From contig NZ_LIPV01000001.1 of NCBI RefSeq assembly GCF_001418255.1, positions 477,232-541,231 of the forward strand: 64,000 bases of DNA, given 5' to 3'. The translations under genes were made by a program, and so were the position numbers. Shown here one piece after another: positions 37,684 to 46,454 of the stretch (positions are counted from its first letter, which is position 1; the number at the start of each line of letters is the position of its first letter). The notes beneath the pieces are model-generated. The model did no database searches and was not told the DNA's origin. It saw nothing but the letters and a program-made list of their open reading frames with translations. The stretch comes from Thiomonas bhubaneswarensis (GTDB lineage: Bacteria > Pseudomonadota > Gammaproteobacteria > Burkholderiales > Burkholderiaceae_C).

Positions 37684-38637
37684 TCAATCATCGCCGTCCT
37701 GCATGGCCTGGCGCTGACGCTCCTGAAACTCGCGCAGGGTGTCGATGCCCCGCAGCTGCAGAATGGTGTTGCGCACCGCCGACTCGACCAGCACGCCGAG
37801 GTTGCGCCCAGCCTCCACCGGAATCATCACCTTGCGGATCGGCACGCCCAGCACGTCTTCGTCCAGATTGCCCGCGGGCAGCCGGTCGAAGGTGCGGTCG
37901 AGCACGTCGCGCCGGATCAGATGACAGATGAGCTTGAGCCGCATCTTGCGGCGCACCGCCGTCTCGCCGAAGATGGTCTTGATGTCGAGCAGGCCGATGC
38001 CGCGTACTTCCAGCAGGTTCTGCAGCAGCGGCGGACAGCGGCCCTCGATGGTGTTCTGCGCCACTCGCAGCAGATCGACGCAGTCGTCGGCCACCAGACC
38101 GTGACCGCGGGTGATGAGGTCCAGCCCCAGCTCGCTCTTGCCCAGACCCGACTCGCCGGTGATGAGCACCCCCAGCCCGAGAATGTCCATGAACACCCCG
38201 TGCTGGGTGATGCGGTTGGCGAAATGCTTGGACAGATAGGCGCGCAGCACGTCGATGGTGAAAGCGGCCGTCTCCGAGGTACGGAACAGCGGCACCTGTG
38301 CCGCATTGCATTCGTCGATCAGGCAGGGCGGCGGCTCCTTGCCGTCGGCCAGCACCAGCGCCGGCGGCTCCAGCCCGATGATGCGGCGGATGCGGCGCAG
38401 CCGATCTTCCTGATTGGAGTTGTTGAGGTAGTCGACCTCGCGCCAGCCCAGAATCTGCACGCGAAACGGGTGGATGTAGTTCAGATAGCCGACCAGGTCG
38501 GCCCCCGACGTGGCGCCCTCGACGGCAGCCATGTCGAAACGGCGCTCGGGATTGCTCTGCCCCGCGATCCACTGCCACATGAGTTGTGCGGCATTGGCCT
38601 CGAACAGGCGTTCGGCGGCAAGGGTGGAGGCTTTCAA
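37684..38637 (-). CDS. hprK: HPr kinase/phosphorylase
   Basis: HprK phosphorylates and dephosphorylates HPr of the phosphotransferase system. The 317-residue product has an N-terminal regulatory domain, Walker [16 protein letters not shown] and the signature [24 protein letters not shown] at 38637 appears to be the start (no ATG fits the N-terminus). It lies 76 bases downstream of ptsN on the same strand. In betaproteobacteria it belongs to the nitrogen-related or regulatory PTS rather than sugar uptake. It is convergent with fur. Confidence 0.93.
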   Translation of the reverse strand: MKASTLAAERLFEANAAQLMWQWIAGQSNPERRFDMAAVEGATSGADLVGYLNYIHPFRVQILGWREVDYLNNSNQEDRLRRIRRIIGLEPPALVLADGKEPPPCLIDECNAAQVPLFRTSETAAFTIDVLRAYLSKHFANRITQHGVFMDILGLGVLITGESGLGKSELGLDLITRGHGLVADDCVDLLRVAQNTIEGRCPPLLQNLLEVRGIGLLDIKTIFGETAVRRKMRLKLICHLIRRDVLDRTFDRLPAGNLDEDVLGVPIRKVMIPVEAGRNLGVLVESAVRNTILQLRGIDTLREFQERQRQAMQDGDD

Positions 38638-38713
38638 ATCAGAGGATCGGGTTCAAGGGCTGGCCGAGCGACGAGGCGCGCCAAGCGTTGATGACAGGCG
38701 CGGACACCGGCGC

Positions 38714-39184
38714 TCAGGCCGCGGTCTGCAAGGGCGCCCAGACGCTGATGCGATGATGCAGCGCTGCAGCGTCGGTCTCCCTCAGAAGCTGTTCGCGCAG
38801 ATCGGCGTCGGAGAGCATTTCGGCGATGGTGGAAAGCAGTTCGAGGTGCTTGGCGTTGGCGCTCTCGGGCACCAGCAGCACGACCAGCAGCGACACCGGC
38901 AGATTGTCCGGCGCCTCGAAGGCAATGGGCTGGCGCAAACGGATAACCGCCGCGCTCGGCTGCTTGAGGCCCTTGATGCGCCCATGGGGAATCGCCACGC
39001 CCTGGCCCAAACCGGTGGAGCCCAGCCGCTCGCGGGCGAAAAGATTGTCGGTAATCAGCGCCCGGTTGAGGCCAAGACTGTTTTCGAACAACAGGCCGGC
39101 GTACTCGAACGCGCGTTTCTTGCTGCTGACATCCACATCGAGTTGAACGTGAGTCGGCGGCAGGATCTGGGCAAGACGGTTCAT
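38714..39184 (-). CDS. ptsN: Nitrogen-regulatory PTS enzyme IIA
   Basis: PtsN (EIIA-Ntr) is a phosphocarrier that regulates transport and stress functions rather than transporting sugar. The 156-residue product has the phosphorylation histidine H67 in GVAIPHGRI and the family start MNRLAQILPPTHV. It lies between hpf and hprK on the minus strand, the standard order hpf-ptsN-hprK. In many relatives rpoN precedes hpf; here the upstream gene is an unrelated solute-binding protein. Confidence 0.94.
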   Translation of the reverse strand: MNRLAQILPPTHVQLDVDVSSKKRAFEYAGLLFENSLGLNRALITDNLFARERLGSTGLGQGVAIPHGRIKGLKQPSAAVIRLRQPIAFEAPDNLPVSLLVVLLVPESANAKHLELLSTIAEMLSDADLREQLLRETDAAALHHRISVWAPLQTAA

Positions 39185-39312
39185 GGGATCGCGCTTGTGC
39201 CAATGAGGACAGCGAGTGTATACGCGTTTCGAGACAGTTCATCACAGCCCCGAAGCCGGTCGGCGCGGGGTGCGTCGCCAGCTCCGGGTGGATTCAGAAC
39301 GGGTGGAGCCGA

Positions 39313-39645
39313 TCAGCTCGCGAGGTGTTTACCCGCGGTGGCCTGATGGTCGCGCAGACGGTTTTTGTGCTCCACGACCTGGCGGTCGAGTTTGTCGACC
39401 AGGGTGTCGATGGCCGCGTAGAGGTCTTCATGCTGACTTTCGCAAAAAATCGACTTGCCCTTGACCATCAGACTGCATTCGGCATGCTGGCGTTTCTCTT
39501 TCTCCTTGAGTTTTTCCACGCTGAGTAGCACGTTCACATTCACCACTTGATCGAAGTGCCGTACCACGCGATCGAGCTTGGTCTCGACATAGGTGCGCAG
39601 CGAGGGGGTGACATCCAAATGGTGGCCGCTGATGGTCAGATTCAT
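39313..39645 (-). CDS. hpf: Ribosome hibernation promoting factor
   Basis: A 110-residue short-form HPF/RaiA-type protein that binds the 30S subunit and promotes dimerisation of 70S ribosomes in stationary phase. It has the family start [20 protein letters not shown] and the basic segment [24 protein letters not shown] 39645 has AGGAG eight bases upstream. It is followed by ptsN and hprK on the same strand. The gap of 128 bases to ptsN is ordinary. Confidence 0.94.
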   Translation of the reverse strand: MNLTISGHHLDVTPSLRTYVETKLDRVVRHFDQVVNVNVLLSVEKLKEKEKRQHAECSLMVKGKSIFCESQHEDLYAAIDTLVDKLDRQVVEHKNRLRDHQATAGKHLAS

Positions 39646-39974
39646 AGTGAGGCTCCTGATTTCGGAAAGAAAGAACGGCAGGGCAGAAGACCTTGCCGGA
39701 ACGCTGTCTGTGGTGTGGGGACCTCCTCTTCGATGCGCGCCGAGGCGTGCCGGACGCGCGTTATGGGATGGAACTGTCAGATTCAGTGTGCTACCGCTCA
39801 CAGCCAAAATCAAGCCCCGACCCGCCCTTGGCATCGGGTTTTTGATGACATGGCCCAAAACGTGAAAAGGTTCACACTTGGCGACGCCGCATGGCGTCGC
39901 ACCGGACGAAAAAAATCGCTCCGGCCTTGCGGCGGGAGCGAACGGAGAGCCAAACTGCAGGGGTTCGCGGCGAA
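39646..39974. other. Intergenic region upstream of hpf
   Basis: A 329-base region holding the promoter of hpf and the 3' end structures of the solute-binding gene. It contains a perfect hairpin GCGACGCC-GCAT-GGCGTCGC (39881-39900) and a minus-strand terminator (39909-39941). I saw no coding sequence. rpoN, which often precedes hpf, is not here. Confidence 0.55.
39909..39941 (-). terminator. Rho-independent terminator of the solute-binding gene
   Basis: The arms 39916-39926 (TCGCTCCGGCC) and 39931-39941 pair with one mismatch around a TTGC loop. On the minus strand the stem is followed directly by a run of T residues (A-run at 39909-39915 on the plus strand). It lies 34 bases after the stop of the minus-strand gene 39975-40997. 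A second GC-rich hairpin (39881-39900) follows it. Confidence 0.7.
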
Positions 39975-40997
39975 TCAGGTCGGCTTGGACGGAGACACCG
40001 GCTTGAATCCGTAGCCTTCAAAGATTTTCAGTGCGGCGGGTGAGCGCAGGAACTCGGCCCACATCAGACCGGCTTGCGGATGCGCCGCGCCCTTGACCAC
40101 GGCAGCGGCATAGATCGCCGTGGTGTTTTGGTCGGCAGGAATCGGCACATTGCTGATGGCATGGCCCACCTGCTCCTGAAAGATCGCTTCGGACTTCCAG
40201 GTCACACCCGCCTGCGCCACGCCCTGCATCAGATAGAGCGGCGTCTGGCGATGGTGGATATGGGTGAGCACCGTCTCGCCATTCTTCACCTTGGTGTCGT
40301 AGACCGTTTTCTCCAGCGCATCGCCGCCGGCCTTGACGAGCGAGGCCTCGATCTGGCGCGCCACCCCTTCCCAGGCGGGATTGGGCATGGACAGGGTGAC
40401 CCCCGGCTTGCCCAGATCGGCCAGGCCGGTGATGTGCGCCGGATTGCCCTTGGGCACCATGATGGTGAGGTCGTTGGTGACGTAGGGAATGGCCTTGCCG
40501 GTGAGCACGCCATCCTGAATGCCGGTTTTGATCTTTTTCAGCCCGGCGGCGAACACATCGGGCTTGACCGTCCAGGTCATATTGCCCACGGTCACCGTGC
40601 CGCCGACTTTCATCTGCTGGAGCAGGATGCCCGGGGGCAGGGTTTCATAGAACACGTGGCCCTTGTATTCGGGGTGCTCCTTCTCGAAGGCCTGCACCAG
40701 CGGGGCCATGGCGAAGTAATAGTTGCCCGCCACGAAGATCACCAGCTTGGGATGATCGAGATCGCCATGAAAGTCGGGCAGGTCGTTGATCTCGGGCACG
40801 GTGAATTCAAGGCCCTTGTTCAGCGCCGGATTGTTGGCACCATGCTGCCAGGGCGGAAACACCGTTTCCTTGTACTGCGGGGCGTGAACCTTGCCGTGCC
40901 AGAGGGTGTCGGCCTGTTGCGCGTGAGCAAGCACCGGCAGGGCCAGCAAAAGCGCGGCCAGAAGCGGCTTGCGCGAGATAGAGGGGGTGAGGCGCAT
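39975..40997 (-). CDS. ModA-like periplasmic substrate-binding protein
   Basis: A 340-residue exported protein with signal peptide [20 protein letters not shown] ending AHA. The rest has the pattern of an ABC-type molybdate/sulfate-class solute-binding protein: [40 protein letters not shown] and [23 protein letters not shown]. An N-terminal segment of about 60 residues precedes the usual start of the domain. AAGGAG lies before ATG 40997. No permease or ATPase gene adjoins it. Instead it follows, by 33 bases, a Tat-exported DsrE-like gene, with a terminator beyond. The ligand is not known. Confidence 0.8.
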   Translation of the reverse strand: MRLTPSISRKPLLAALLLALPVLAHAQQADTLWHGKVHAPQYKETVFPPWQHGANNPALNKGLEFTVPEINDLPDFHGDLDHPKLVIFVAGNYYFAMAPLVQAFEKEHPEYKGHVFYETLPPGILLQQMKVGGTVTVGNMTWTVKPDVFAAGLKKIKTGIQDGVLTGKAIPYVTNDLTIMVPKGNPAHITGLADLGKPGVTLSMPNPAWEGVARQIEASLVKAGGDALEKTVYDTKVKNGETVLTHIHHRQTPLYLMQGVAQAGVTWKSEAIFQEQVGHAISNVPIPADQNTTAIYAAAVVKGAAHPQAGLMWAEFLRSPAALKIFEGYGFKPVSPSKPT

Positions 40998-41030
40998 CTT
41001 GGTCTCCTTCATTGCATCGAGGTCGGGCAT

Positions 41031-41819
41031 TCAGGCGTAGCGGTAGCCCGCGTCTTCGAGTTCCACCAGGGTGGCCACGATGCCGGGCGTGAGCACCACA
41101 CCGGGCACCAGATGGTTGGTGAACTCGGCGGCCATCTGCTCGTGCGACAGTTTGTCGGGGTTGTTGCCCTTGGCGTGCAGATGTCCGGTGAGTTCCCAGA
41201 TGGCGTTGTGGCAGGCCAGAAACACGGCGCCGCGTTGCTGCAGCACGGTGATGCTGTTGTCGGTCGGCGAATACACGCCTTTGGCATCTTCGATGGCGGC
41301 GGGGTCGGCGGCGGCGGCAGGCGGCGTCTTGATCCAGGTATTGGTCTTGGCCTTGCCGTGGGTCAGGCTGCCCAACTTGTATTTGGCCCAGATCGCATCG
41401 TCATACAGGGCCAGATGCGCAGGGCCGTGGGTGGCCGAAACGGCGAGAAAGTCCGGGTGCTTGAACGACCAGATCTGCGCATTCATGGCGTTGCGCATCA
41501 GGTTGAGCCACGGTCCTTCGAGCTGGGTGTTGTTCCAGACCTGCTTGGGCTTGCCTGCGTACGCAAGAACCAGATCGAGCGCCTCGCTGTCCCACTCGTC
41601 ACGATTTTGCAGAATCATCGGCGTGGTCTTGAAGTTGCGGCGGCGGGGCGCTGCGGCGAGCTTCTGGCCCAGTTCGGCCATGGTGGTGGCGCCTTTGGGC
41701 ATGAAGCGTTCCTGCGCCGCCGCGGCCTGGGCCGTCTTCGAGCCTAGCGCGGCCAGCCCGAGGCCGGTGACGAGGGTGGATTGCAGCGCCAGACGGCGCG
41801 AAGGAAGAGGCAATGCCAT
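41031..41819 (-). CDS. Tat-exported DsrE-like protein
   Basis: A 262-residue protein with a twin-arginine-like N-terminus (SRRLALQSTLVTGLGLAALG, cleavage around AQA). The C-terminal half has the DsrE-family pattern GAVFLACHNAIWELTGHL followed by HLVPGVVLTPGIVATLVELEDAGYRYA. A conserved central part (GPWLNLMRNAMNAQIWSF, HPDFLAVSATHGPAHLALYDD) suggests a dedicated family. DsrE proteins take part in sulfur-relay and sulfur oxidation, but a periplasmic role here is inferred. It is upstream of the ModA-like gene in the same operon. I do not know an established function for the pair. Confidence 0.65.
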   Translation of the reverse strand: MALPLPSRRLALQSTLVTGLGLAALGSKTAQAAAAQERFMPKGATTMAELGQKLAAAPRRRNFKTTPMILQNRDEWDSEALDLVLAYAGKPKQVWNNTQLEGPWLNLMRNAMNAQIWSFKHPDFLAVSATHGPAHLALYDDAIWAKYKLGSLTHGKAKTNTWIKTPPAAAADPAAIEDAKGVYSPTDNSITVLQQRGAVFLACHNAIWELTGHLHAKGNNPDKLSHEQMAAEFTNHLVPGVVLTPGIVATLVELEDAGYRYA

Positions 41820-41983
41820 GAGAAGTTCTCCAGAGCGATCGCGCGTGACATGGGCGCGTCCATGGCTCTAAAAGATAGGACCGCTCTTCTCATAAATCCA
41901 ACGGCTAATTTTTCTGATATCAACCTATCGGATCGATGGATTCGCCCAGCGCTCAATAAAACGCCGGGCCGCCCCGCAGGCGC

Positions 41984-42316
41984 TCAATGCGCGACGGACT
42001 TGGAAAACAGATGAATCACCAGCACACCGGCCAGAATCAGCCCCAGGCCGATGAGCGCCGCCAGATCGAGCGTCTGGTGGTAGACCACATAGCCGATCAG
42101 GGTGATGAGCACGATGCCCACGCCCGACCACACCGCATACGAAATGCTCATCGGAATGGTCTGCATGGTGCGCGACAGCAGATAGAAGGCCAGCGCGTAA
42201 GCCACCACGACCACCAGCGACGGCAGCAGCCGGGTGAAGCCGTGGGTCGCCTTGAGCGCGGTGGTGCCAATCACTTCGGCCGCAATGGCGCCAAACAGAA
42301 AAAGCCAGGATTGCAT
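41984..42316 (-). CDS. Small multidrug resistance (EmrE-like) exporter
   Basis: A 110-residue four-helix protein of the SMR family. The essential acidic residue is E14 in FGAIAAEVIG, and the signature GVGIVLITLIGYV is of the EmrE/QacE (drug) type rather than the guanidinium (Gdx/SugE) type. It works as an antiparallel dimer driven by proton exchange. ATG 42316 is used; upstream codons in frame have no homology. It lies between the DsrE-like gene and gloA on the same strand. Confidence 0.85.
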   Translation of the reverse strand: MQSWLFLFGAIAAEVIGTTALKATHGFTRLLPSLVVVVAYALAFYLLSRTMQTIPMSISYAVWSGVGIVLITLIGYVVYHQTLDLAALIGLGLILAGVLVIHLFSKSVAH

Positions 42317-42381
42317 GGCGGCAGCATACCCGGCCACCGTTTCATTCCCGGTGCCGAGCATGGAACTCGCTCAGCCCGGCT

Positions 42382-42771
42382 TCACAGCGTGCCGTGCTGG
42401 ATCAGCTCGATCTTGTAGCCGTCGGGGTCCTGCACGAAGGCGATGATGGTGCTGCCGCCGGCCACGGGCCCGGCCTCGCGGGTGACCTTGCCGCCCGCCG
42501 CCTTGATGCGCGCGCAGGCTGCGGCGGCGTCGTCCACGCCCAGCGCGATATGGCCGTAAGCGGTGCCGAGGTCGTAGTGATCGACGCCGTAGTTGTAGGT
42601 CAGTTCCAGCTCGGCCTGCGCCGGATTGGGCTCGAAGCCCAGAAAGGCCAGGCTGTATTTCTGCTCGGGCCGGTCGGTGGTGCGCAGCAGTTTCATGCCG
42701 ATCACCTGGGTGTAGAAATCGATGGAGCGCTGCAGGTCGCCGACGCGCAGCATGGTGTGCAAAAGACGCAT
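42382..42771 (-). CDS. gloA: Lactoylglutathione lyase (glyoxalase I)
   Basis: GloA converts the hemithioacetal of methylglyoxal and glutathione to lactoylglutathione. The 129-residue product begins [20 protein letters not shown] with metal ligand His5. It also has ELTYNYG (Glu57), HIALGVDD and the final catalytic Glu in [11 protein letters not shown]. Length equals the family norm, so it is of the nickel/cobalt-type short class. AGGA lies seven bases before ATG 42771. It precedes the SMR gene on the same strand. Confidence 0.95.
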   Translation of the reverse strand: MRLLHTMLRVGDLQRSIDFYTQVIGMKLLRTTDRPEQKYSLAFLGFEPNPAQAELELTYNYGVDHYDLGTAYGHIALGVDDAAAACARIKAAGGKVTREAGPVAGGSTIIAFVQDPDGYKIELIQHGTL

Positions 42772-42832
42772 GATGAATCCTGAAAAGTAGTCAGCCGAAA
42801 GCGTAGCGTGCCCACGATCTTTGCGTTCGCTG

Positions 42833-44257
42833 TTACAGAATGGGACCGACGATGGCCAGGGTGTTCTGCCACAGCCGCTTTCCCATGCCCCAGGCGGCCA
42901 CGTCGTCGAGGGTGATGCGACGACTGCTGGCGAGGTAATGCGCCTGACGCGCGCGCACGGTCGCGGTGAACGCCTCATCGCGCACGAGGATGTTGTTCTC
43001 GTAGTTCAGATCGAAGCTGCGCCGGTCCATATTGGCCGAGCCGACGAGGGTGAGATGCCCATCGACGGTGAGGGTCTTGGCATGCAGCAGACCGGGGCCG
43101 AATTCGTGGAGCTGCACCCCGGCTTCGAGCAGCGCCTGGTAGTGGCTGCGGGAGGTCGCGCCCACGGCGAAGTCGTCGTTGCGGGCCGGCAGAATGAGCG
43201 TGGTCGCCACGCCCCGATTGGCCGCGGCGCACAGCGCGGCCTGCAGCGCAGGCACGGGAACGTAGTAGGGCGTGGTGATGACCAGCTCGCGCCGTGCCGC
43301 GTAGATCAGCGACTCGAACATCTCGGGCATGGCCGCGGCCCGGTCGGTCGGCCCGGTGGCGATGACCTGCGCGGCGAAGCCGGGGCCAGAGGGCGGCACA
43401 GGCTCGGCTAGCAGCGGGGTGATGTCGTCTCCGCCGTGGCCCATCCAGTCGGTGGCGAAGAGGTGCTGGTTCTGCCGCACCACCGGCCCTTCGAAGCGCA
43501 GGAAGACGTCCACCCAGGGGCCGTACTTCGCCTTGGGCAGAAAAGCCGGATCGGCGCAGTTCTGGCTGCCGCAATAGGTCAGACGGTTGTCGATGACGAC
43601 GAGCTTGCGGTGATTGCGCAGATCGATGCGCCCCCGCAGCGCCCGCAGCAGCGGATTGCCCACCGGCAGCGCCCGCAGCACGCGCACCCCGGCGTCCTGC
43701 AACGCAGTCCACTGCGTGCTGCGAATGAAGCTGCGCGAGCCGAGATCGTCCACCAGCGCGCGGCAGACCACACCGCGCCCGGCCGCGCGGCGCAAGGCCT
43801 CGGCCACGCGGCTGCCGTTGCGGTCGTCCAGCCAGATGTAGAAGATGAGATGCACGCTGTGAGCAGCAGCGTCGATTTCGGCCACGAGGCGGTCGATCGC
43901 GGTATCGGAATCGGCCATCAGCTCGGCCCGGTTGCCGCCGACGGCGCCATAGCCGGAAATCGACCTGCCCAAGTGAAACAGCGGAGCGTCGGCGGCATCG
44001 AGCTGCGCAGCCTCCACGGGCCAGCCGGGCGCTGCATCGGGTCGCGGCAGCGCGCGGGCGATGGCGGTTAGGCGCGTCGCGCGCCGATGGCCGATATTGG
44101 TGGTGCCCAGCAGCAGATAGGCCAGCACGCCCAGATAGGGGAAGGCCACCAGCATCAACAGCCAGGCGGCGCGCGATTCGGGCTGTCGATGTCGTCGCAG
44201 CAACACATGCAGGGCGCACGCCACGGTCAGGACGAAATGCGACAAAAAGACGAGCAT
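42833..44257 (-). CDS. cls: Cardiolipin synthase
   Basis: A 474-residue membrane phospholipase-D-family enzyme that joins two phosphatidylglycerols into cardiolipin. Two N-terminal membrane helices ([20 protein letters not shown] and [19 protein letters not shown]) are followed by two HKD motifs: NHRKLVVID and [11 protein letters not shown] with GSANMDRRS. Both active-site halves are intact. ATG 44257 is used; upstream codons lack homology. It follows the YgjP-like gene by seven bases on the same strand, and may be transcribed with the plsC cluster. Confidence 0.92.
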   Translation of the reverse strand: MLVFLSHFVLTVACALHVLLRRHRQPESRAAWLLMLVAFPYLGVLAYLLLGTTNIGHRRATRLTAIARALPRPDAAPGWPVEAAQLDAADAPLFHLGRSISGYGAVGGNRAELMADSDTAIDRLVAEIDAAAHSVHLIFYIWLDDRNGSRVAEALRRAAGRGVVCRALVDDLGSRSFIRSTQWTALQDAGVRVLRALPVGNPLLRALRGRIDLRNHRKLVVIDNRLTYCGSQNCADPAFLPKAKYGPWVDVFLRFEGPVVRQNQHLFATDWMGHGGDDITPLLAEPVPPSGPGFAAQVIATGPTDRAAAMPEMFESLIYAARRELVITTPYYVPVPALQAALCAAANRGVATTLILPARNDDFAVGATSRSHYQALLEAGVQLHEFGPGLLHAKTLTVDGHLTLVGSANMDRRSFDLNYENNILVRDEAFTATVRARQAHYLASSRRITLDDVAAWGMGKRLWQNTLAIVGPIL

Positions 44258-44264
44258 GACCTGC

Positions 44265-45137
44265 TCAATCCCAGGGCGGCAAGGTGGACTGGCGCAGATG
44301 CTGCCGCGCCTGACGAAACTCGGGGTAAAGCGATCCCACATGTGCCCAGAACCGGGGGCTGTGATTCATCTCGCGCAGATGCGCCACCTCGTGCGCCACG
44401 ACGTAATCGACCAGGCTCGGACTGAAATGCAGCAGCCGCCAGTGCAGGCGGATGCTGCCGTCACTCTTGGCACTGCCCCAGCGGGTGGTGGCCTGGCTCA
44501 GCCCGACCCGGCTTACCTGCACGCCCAGTTGACGGGCAAAGTGGGCGGTGCGAGCGGTGAACAGCGCCAGCGCCTGCCGCTGCATCCAGGCAGCCACGCT
44601 GTCGCGCACGCGGTCGGCGGCGCTGCCGTGGGGCAGCGGCAGATGCAGTTCGCCGGTTTCAGGCGCGTGACGCAGCACCTTGTCGCCACGCACGCGCAGC
44701 AGCAGCGTGCCGCCGAGGTAGGGCAGACGTCCGCCGTCACACCAGTCGATGCGCGCTGCGCCGAGCGCCTGCAGCCGCTCGGCGCGCTGCTTCAGCTTGC
44801 GCACCACCCACGCGGCGTGACTCGCGACGAAGGCATGAATCGCCGTGAGCGTGGCGCCGTGCGGCGCCATCACCCTCACCCCGCGATCGTCCACGCGCAG
44901 CGCCAGCGTGCGGCGGGCCGCGCGGTGCAGCGACCAATCGAAGCGATGGATGCCGTCGTCGTGACGATGCATCGGCGCGGTCTGAACGGGCGGTGGCGTC
45001 GGCGCCTCGGGCGCCGGGATCGGCGCGACAGTCACAGGGACGACTGCCGCGACGGCCTCGGGCTCGGGCCAGTCGAATAGGCCGAGCTGCGCCGCGCCGG
45101 CCAGGGACGCAGGGGCGGAGGGTTCAGTGCGGGGCAT
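44265..45137 (-). CDS. YgjP-like (DUF45/M48-type) metal-dependent hydrolase
   Basis: A 290-residue protein of the YgjP family with the zinc-protease motif VVAHEVAHLREMNHS near the C-terminus, preceded by RWGSAKSDGSIRLHWRLL. The first 55 residues are Ala/Pro rich and not part of the fold. The family binds zinc through the HExxH-like motif and is believed to be a peptidase; the substrate is unknown. Its ATG (45137) overlaps the end of plsC by 14 bases. It is the last gene of the glyQ-glyS-gmhB-plsC cluster. Confidence 0.88.
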   Translation of the reverse strand: MPRTEPSAPASLAGAAQLGLFDWPEPEAVAAVVPVTVAPIPAPEAPTPPPVQTAPMHRHDDGIHRFDWSLHRAARRTLALRVDDRGVRVMAPHGATLTAIHAFVASHAAWVVRKLKQRAERLQALGAARIDWCDGGRLPYLGGTLLLRVRGDKVLRHAPETGELHLPLPHGSAADRVRDSVAAWMQRQALALFTARTAHFARQLGVQVSRVGLSQATTRWGSAKSDGSIRLHWRLLHFSPSLVDYVVAHEVAHLREMNHSPRFWAHVGSLYPEFRQARQHLRQSTLPPWD

Positions 45138-45861
45138 GCGCGTAGGCCTGCGGATCGAGACGGCGCATCTCGGCCTCGATCCATTGCTCGACTTCGGCCA
45201 TCAGCTCGGCCGGTTGACGCCCCTCGGGCGAGATCGGCTTGCCGATGGAGACATCGACCACGCCCGGCGTCTTGATGAAGGCCTGCCGCGGCCAGCACCG
45301 CGCCGAAGTCACCGCGATGGGCACCACCTGCGCCCCGGTGGCAATGGCCAGCCGCGCGCCGCCGGTCTTGTAAACCCCTTGCCCGCCACGCGGGGTGCGC
45401 GTGCCTTCGGGAAACATGATGATCCAGTAGCCCTGCTGCAGGATGCGGCGACCCTGCTTCTCCACGCGGCTGAACGCCTCGGCGCGTTTGCTGCGGTCGA
45501 TATGCACCATGTCCAGGCGGCCCAGGGCCCAGCCGAAAAACGGCACGTAGAGCAACTCACGCTTGAACACATAGGCCAGCGGCCGCGGCATGATCAGCGG
45601 AAAGGCCAGCGTCTCCCAGGCCGACTGATGTTTGGACAGCAGGATGACCGGGCCGTCGGGCAGGTTCTCCATGCCCGAGACCCGGCTGCGGATACCGCAC
45701 AGATAGCGCGCGCCCCAGATCGAAAGATGCACCCATCCCAGCGTGAAGCGGTACAGCCGCATGCCGCGCAACACCAGCGACAGCGTCACCACCACGATCG
45801 CGTAAGGCACCACGGTGACGATCAGCCAGGCCATGTAGAGCAGGGAGCGGAGAAAACGCAT
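45124..45861 (-). CDS. plsC: 1-acyl-sn-glycerol-3-phosphate acyltransferase
   Basis: PlsC makes phosphatidate from lysophosphatidate in membrane lipid synthesis. The 245-residue product has an N-terminal membrane helix, the acyl-acceptor motif KHQSAWETL (HX4E form of the HX4D box), FPEGTRTPRGG and PIAVTSARCWP. ATG 45861 is 10 bases after the gmhB stop. It overlaps the YgjP-like gene. The HX4E variant (glutamate in place of aspartate) is seen in several betaproteobacterial homologues. Confidence 0.92.
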   Translation of the reverse strand: MRFLRSLLYMAWLIVTVVPYAIVVVTLSLVLRGMRLYRFTLGWVHLSIWGARYLCGIRSRVSGMENLPDGPVILLSKHQSAWETLAFPLIMPRPLAYVFKRELLYVPFFGWALGRLDMVHIDRSKRAEAFSRVEKQGRRILQQGYWIIMFPEGTRTPRGGQGVYKTGGARLAIATGAQVVPIAVTSARCWPRQAFIKTPGVVDVSIGKPISPEGRQPAELMAEVEQWIEAEMRRLDPQAYAHAPH

Positions 45862-45871
45862 GGCAGCTCGA

Positions 45872-46432
45872 TCAGGCCTTGTCGGGCGAGGCCTTCACCT
45901 GCAGCAACCAAGTGGCAAACGCCGCCAGATCGTCATGCACTCGCGTGCCCACCGGCAGATTGCCCAGGTCGGCGATGCGCTCGCCCTTGCCGGTGCGCAC
46001 CAGATGCAGGCTGCAGCCCAGCGGCTGCGCGGCCTGCAGGTCGCGCACACTGTCGCCCACCGCGGGCACGCCTTCGAGGTTTTCGAGCTCATATCGGCGG
46101 GCGATGTCCTGGAACAGACCGGGCTTGGGCTTGCGGCAGCTGCAGTGATCTTCCGGCGCGTGCGGGCAAAAGAAAATGGCGTCGATGCGCCCGCCCACCG
46201 CAGCCAGCGCCTTGAGCATCTTGCGATGAATGGCGTTGAGCGTATTCATGTCGAACAGCCCGCGGCCGATGCCAGACTGATTGCTCGCCACCACCACATG
46301 CCAGCCTTCGTGGTTCAGTTGAGCGATGGCCTCCAGGCTGCCGGGAATGGGCACCCATTCATCGGGCGACTTGATGAAGTCGTCGCTGTCGTGATTGATG
46401 ACGCCGTCGCGGTCGAGGATGAGCAGTTTCAT
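45872..46432 (-). CDS. gmhB: D-glycero-beta-D-manno-heptose-1,7-bisphosphate 7-phosphatase
   Basis: GmhB removes a phosphate during synthesis of ADP-heptose for lipopolysaccharide. The 186-residue product has the HAD nucleophile motif LILDRDGVI, the zinc-knuckle motif CPHAPEDHCSCRKPKPG and AVGDSVRDLQAA. All metal and catalytic residues are present. It lies between glyS and plsC, the order found in many betaproteobacteria. Twenty-two bases separate it from the glyS stop. Confidence 0.95.
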   Translation of the reverse strand: MKLLILDRDGVINHDSDDFIKSPDEWVPIPGSLEAIAQLNHEGWHVVVASNQSGIGRGLFDMNTLNAIHRKMLKALAAVGGRIDAIFFCPHAPEDHCSCRKPKPGLFQDIARRYELENLEGVPAVGDSVRDLQAAQPLGCSLHLVRTGKGERIADLGNLPVGTRVHDDLAAFATWLLQVKASPDKA

Positions 46433-46454
46433 GCGGTGATTGTCGTGCAGGAAC

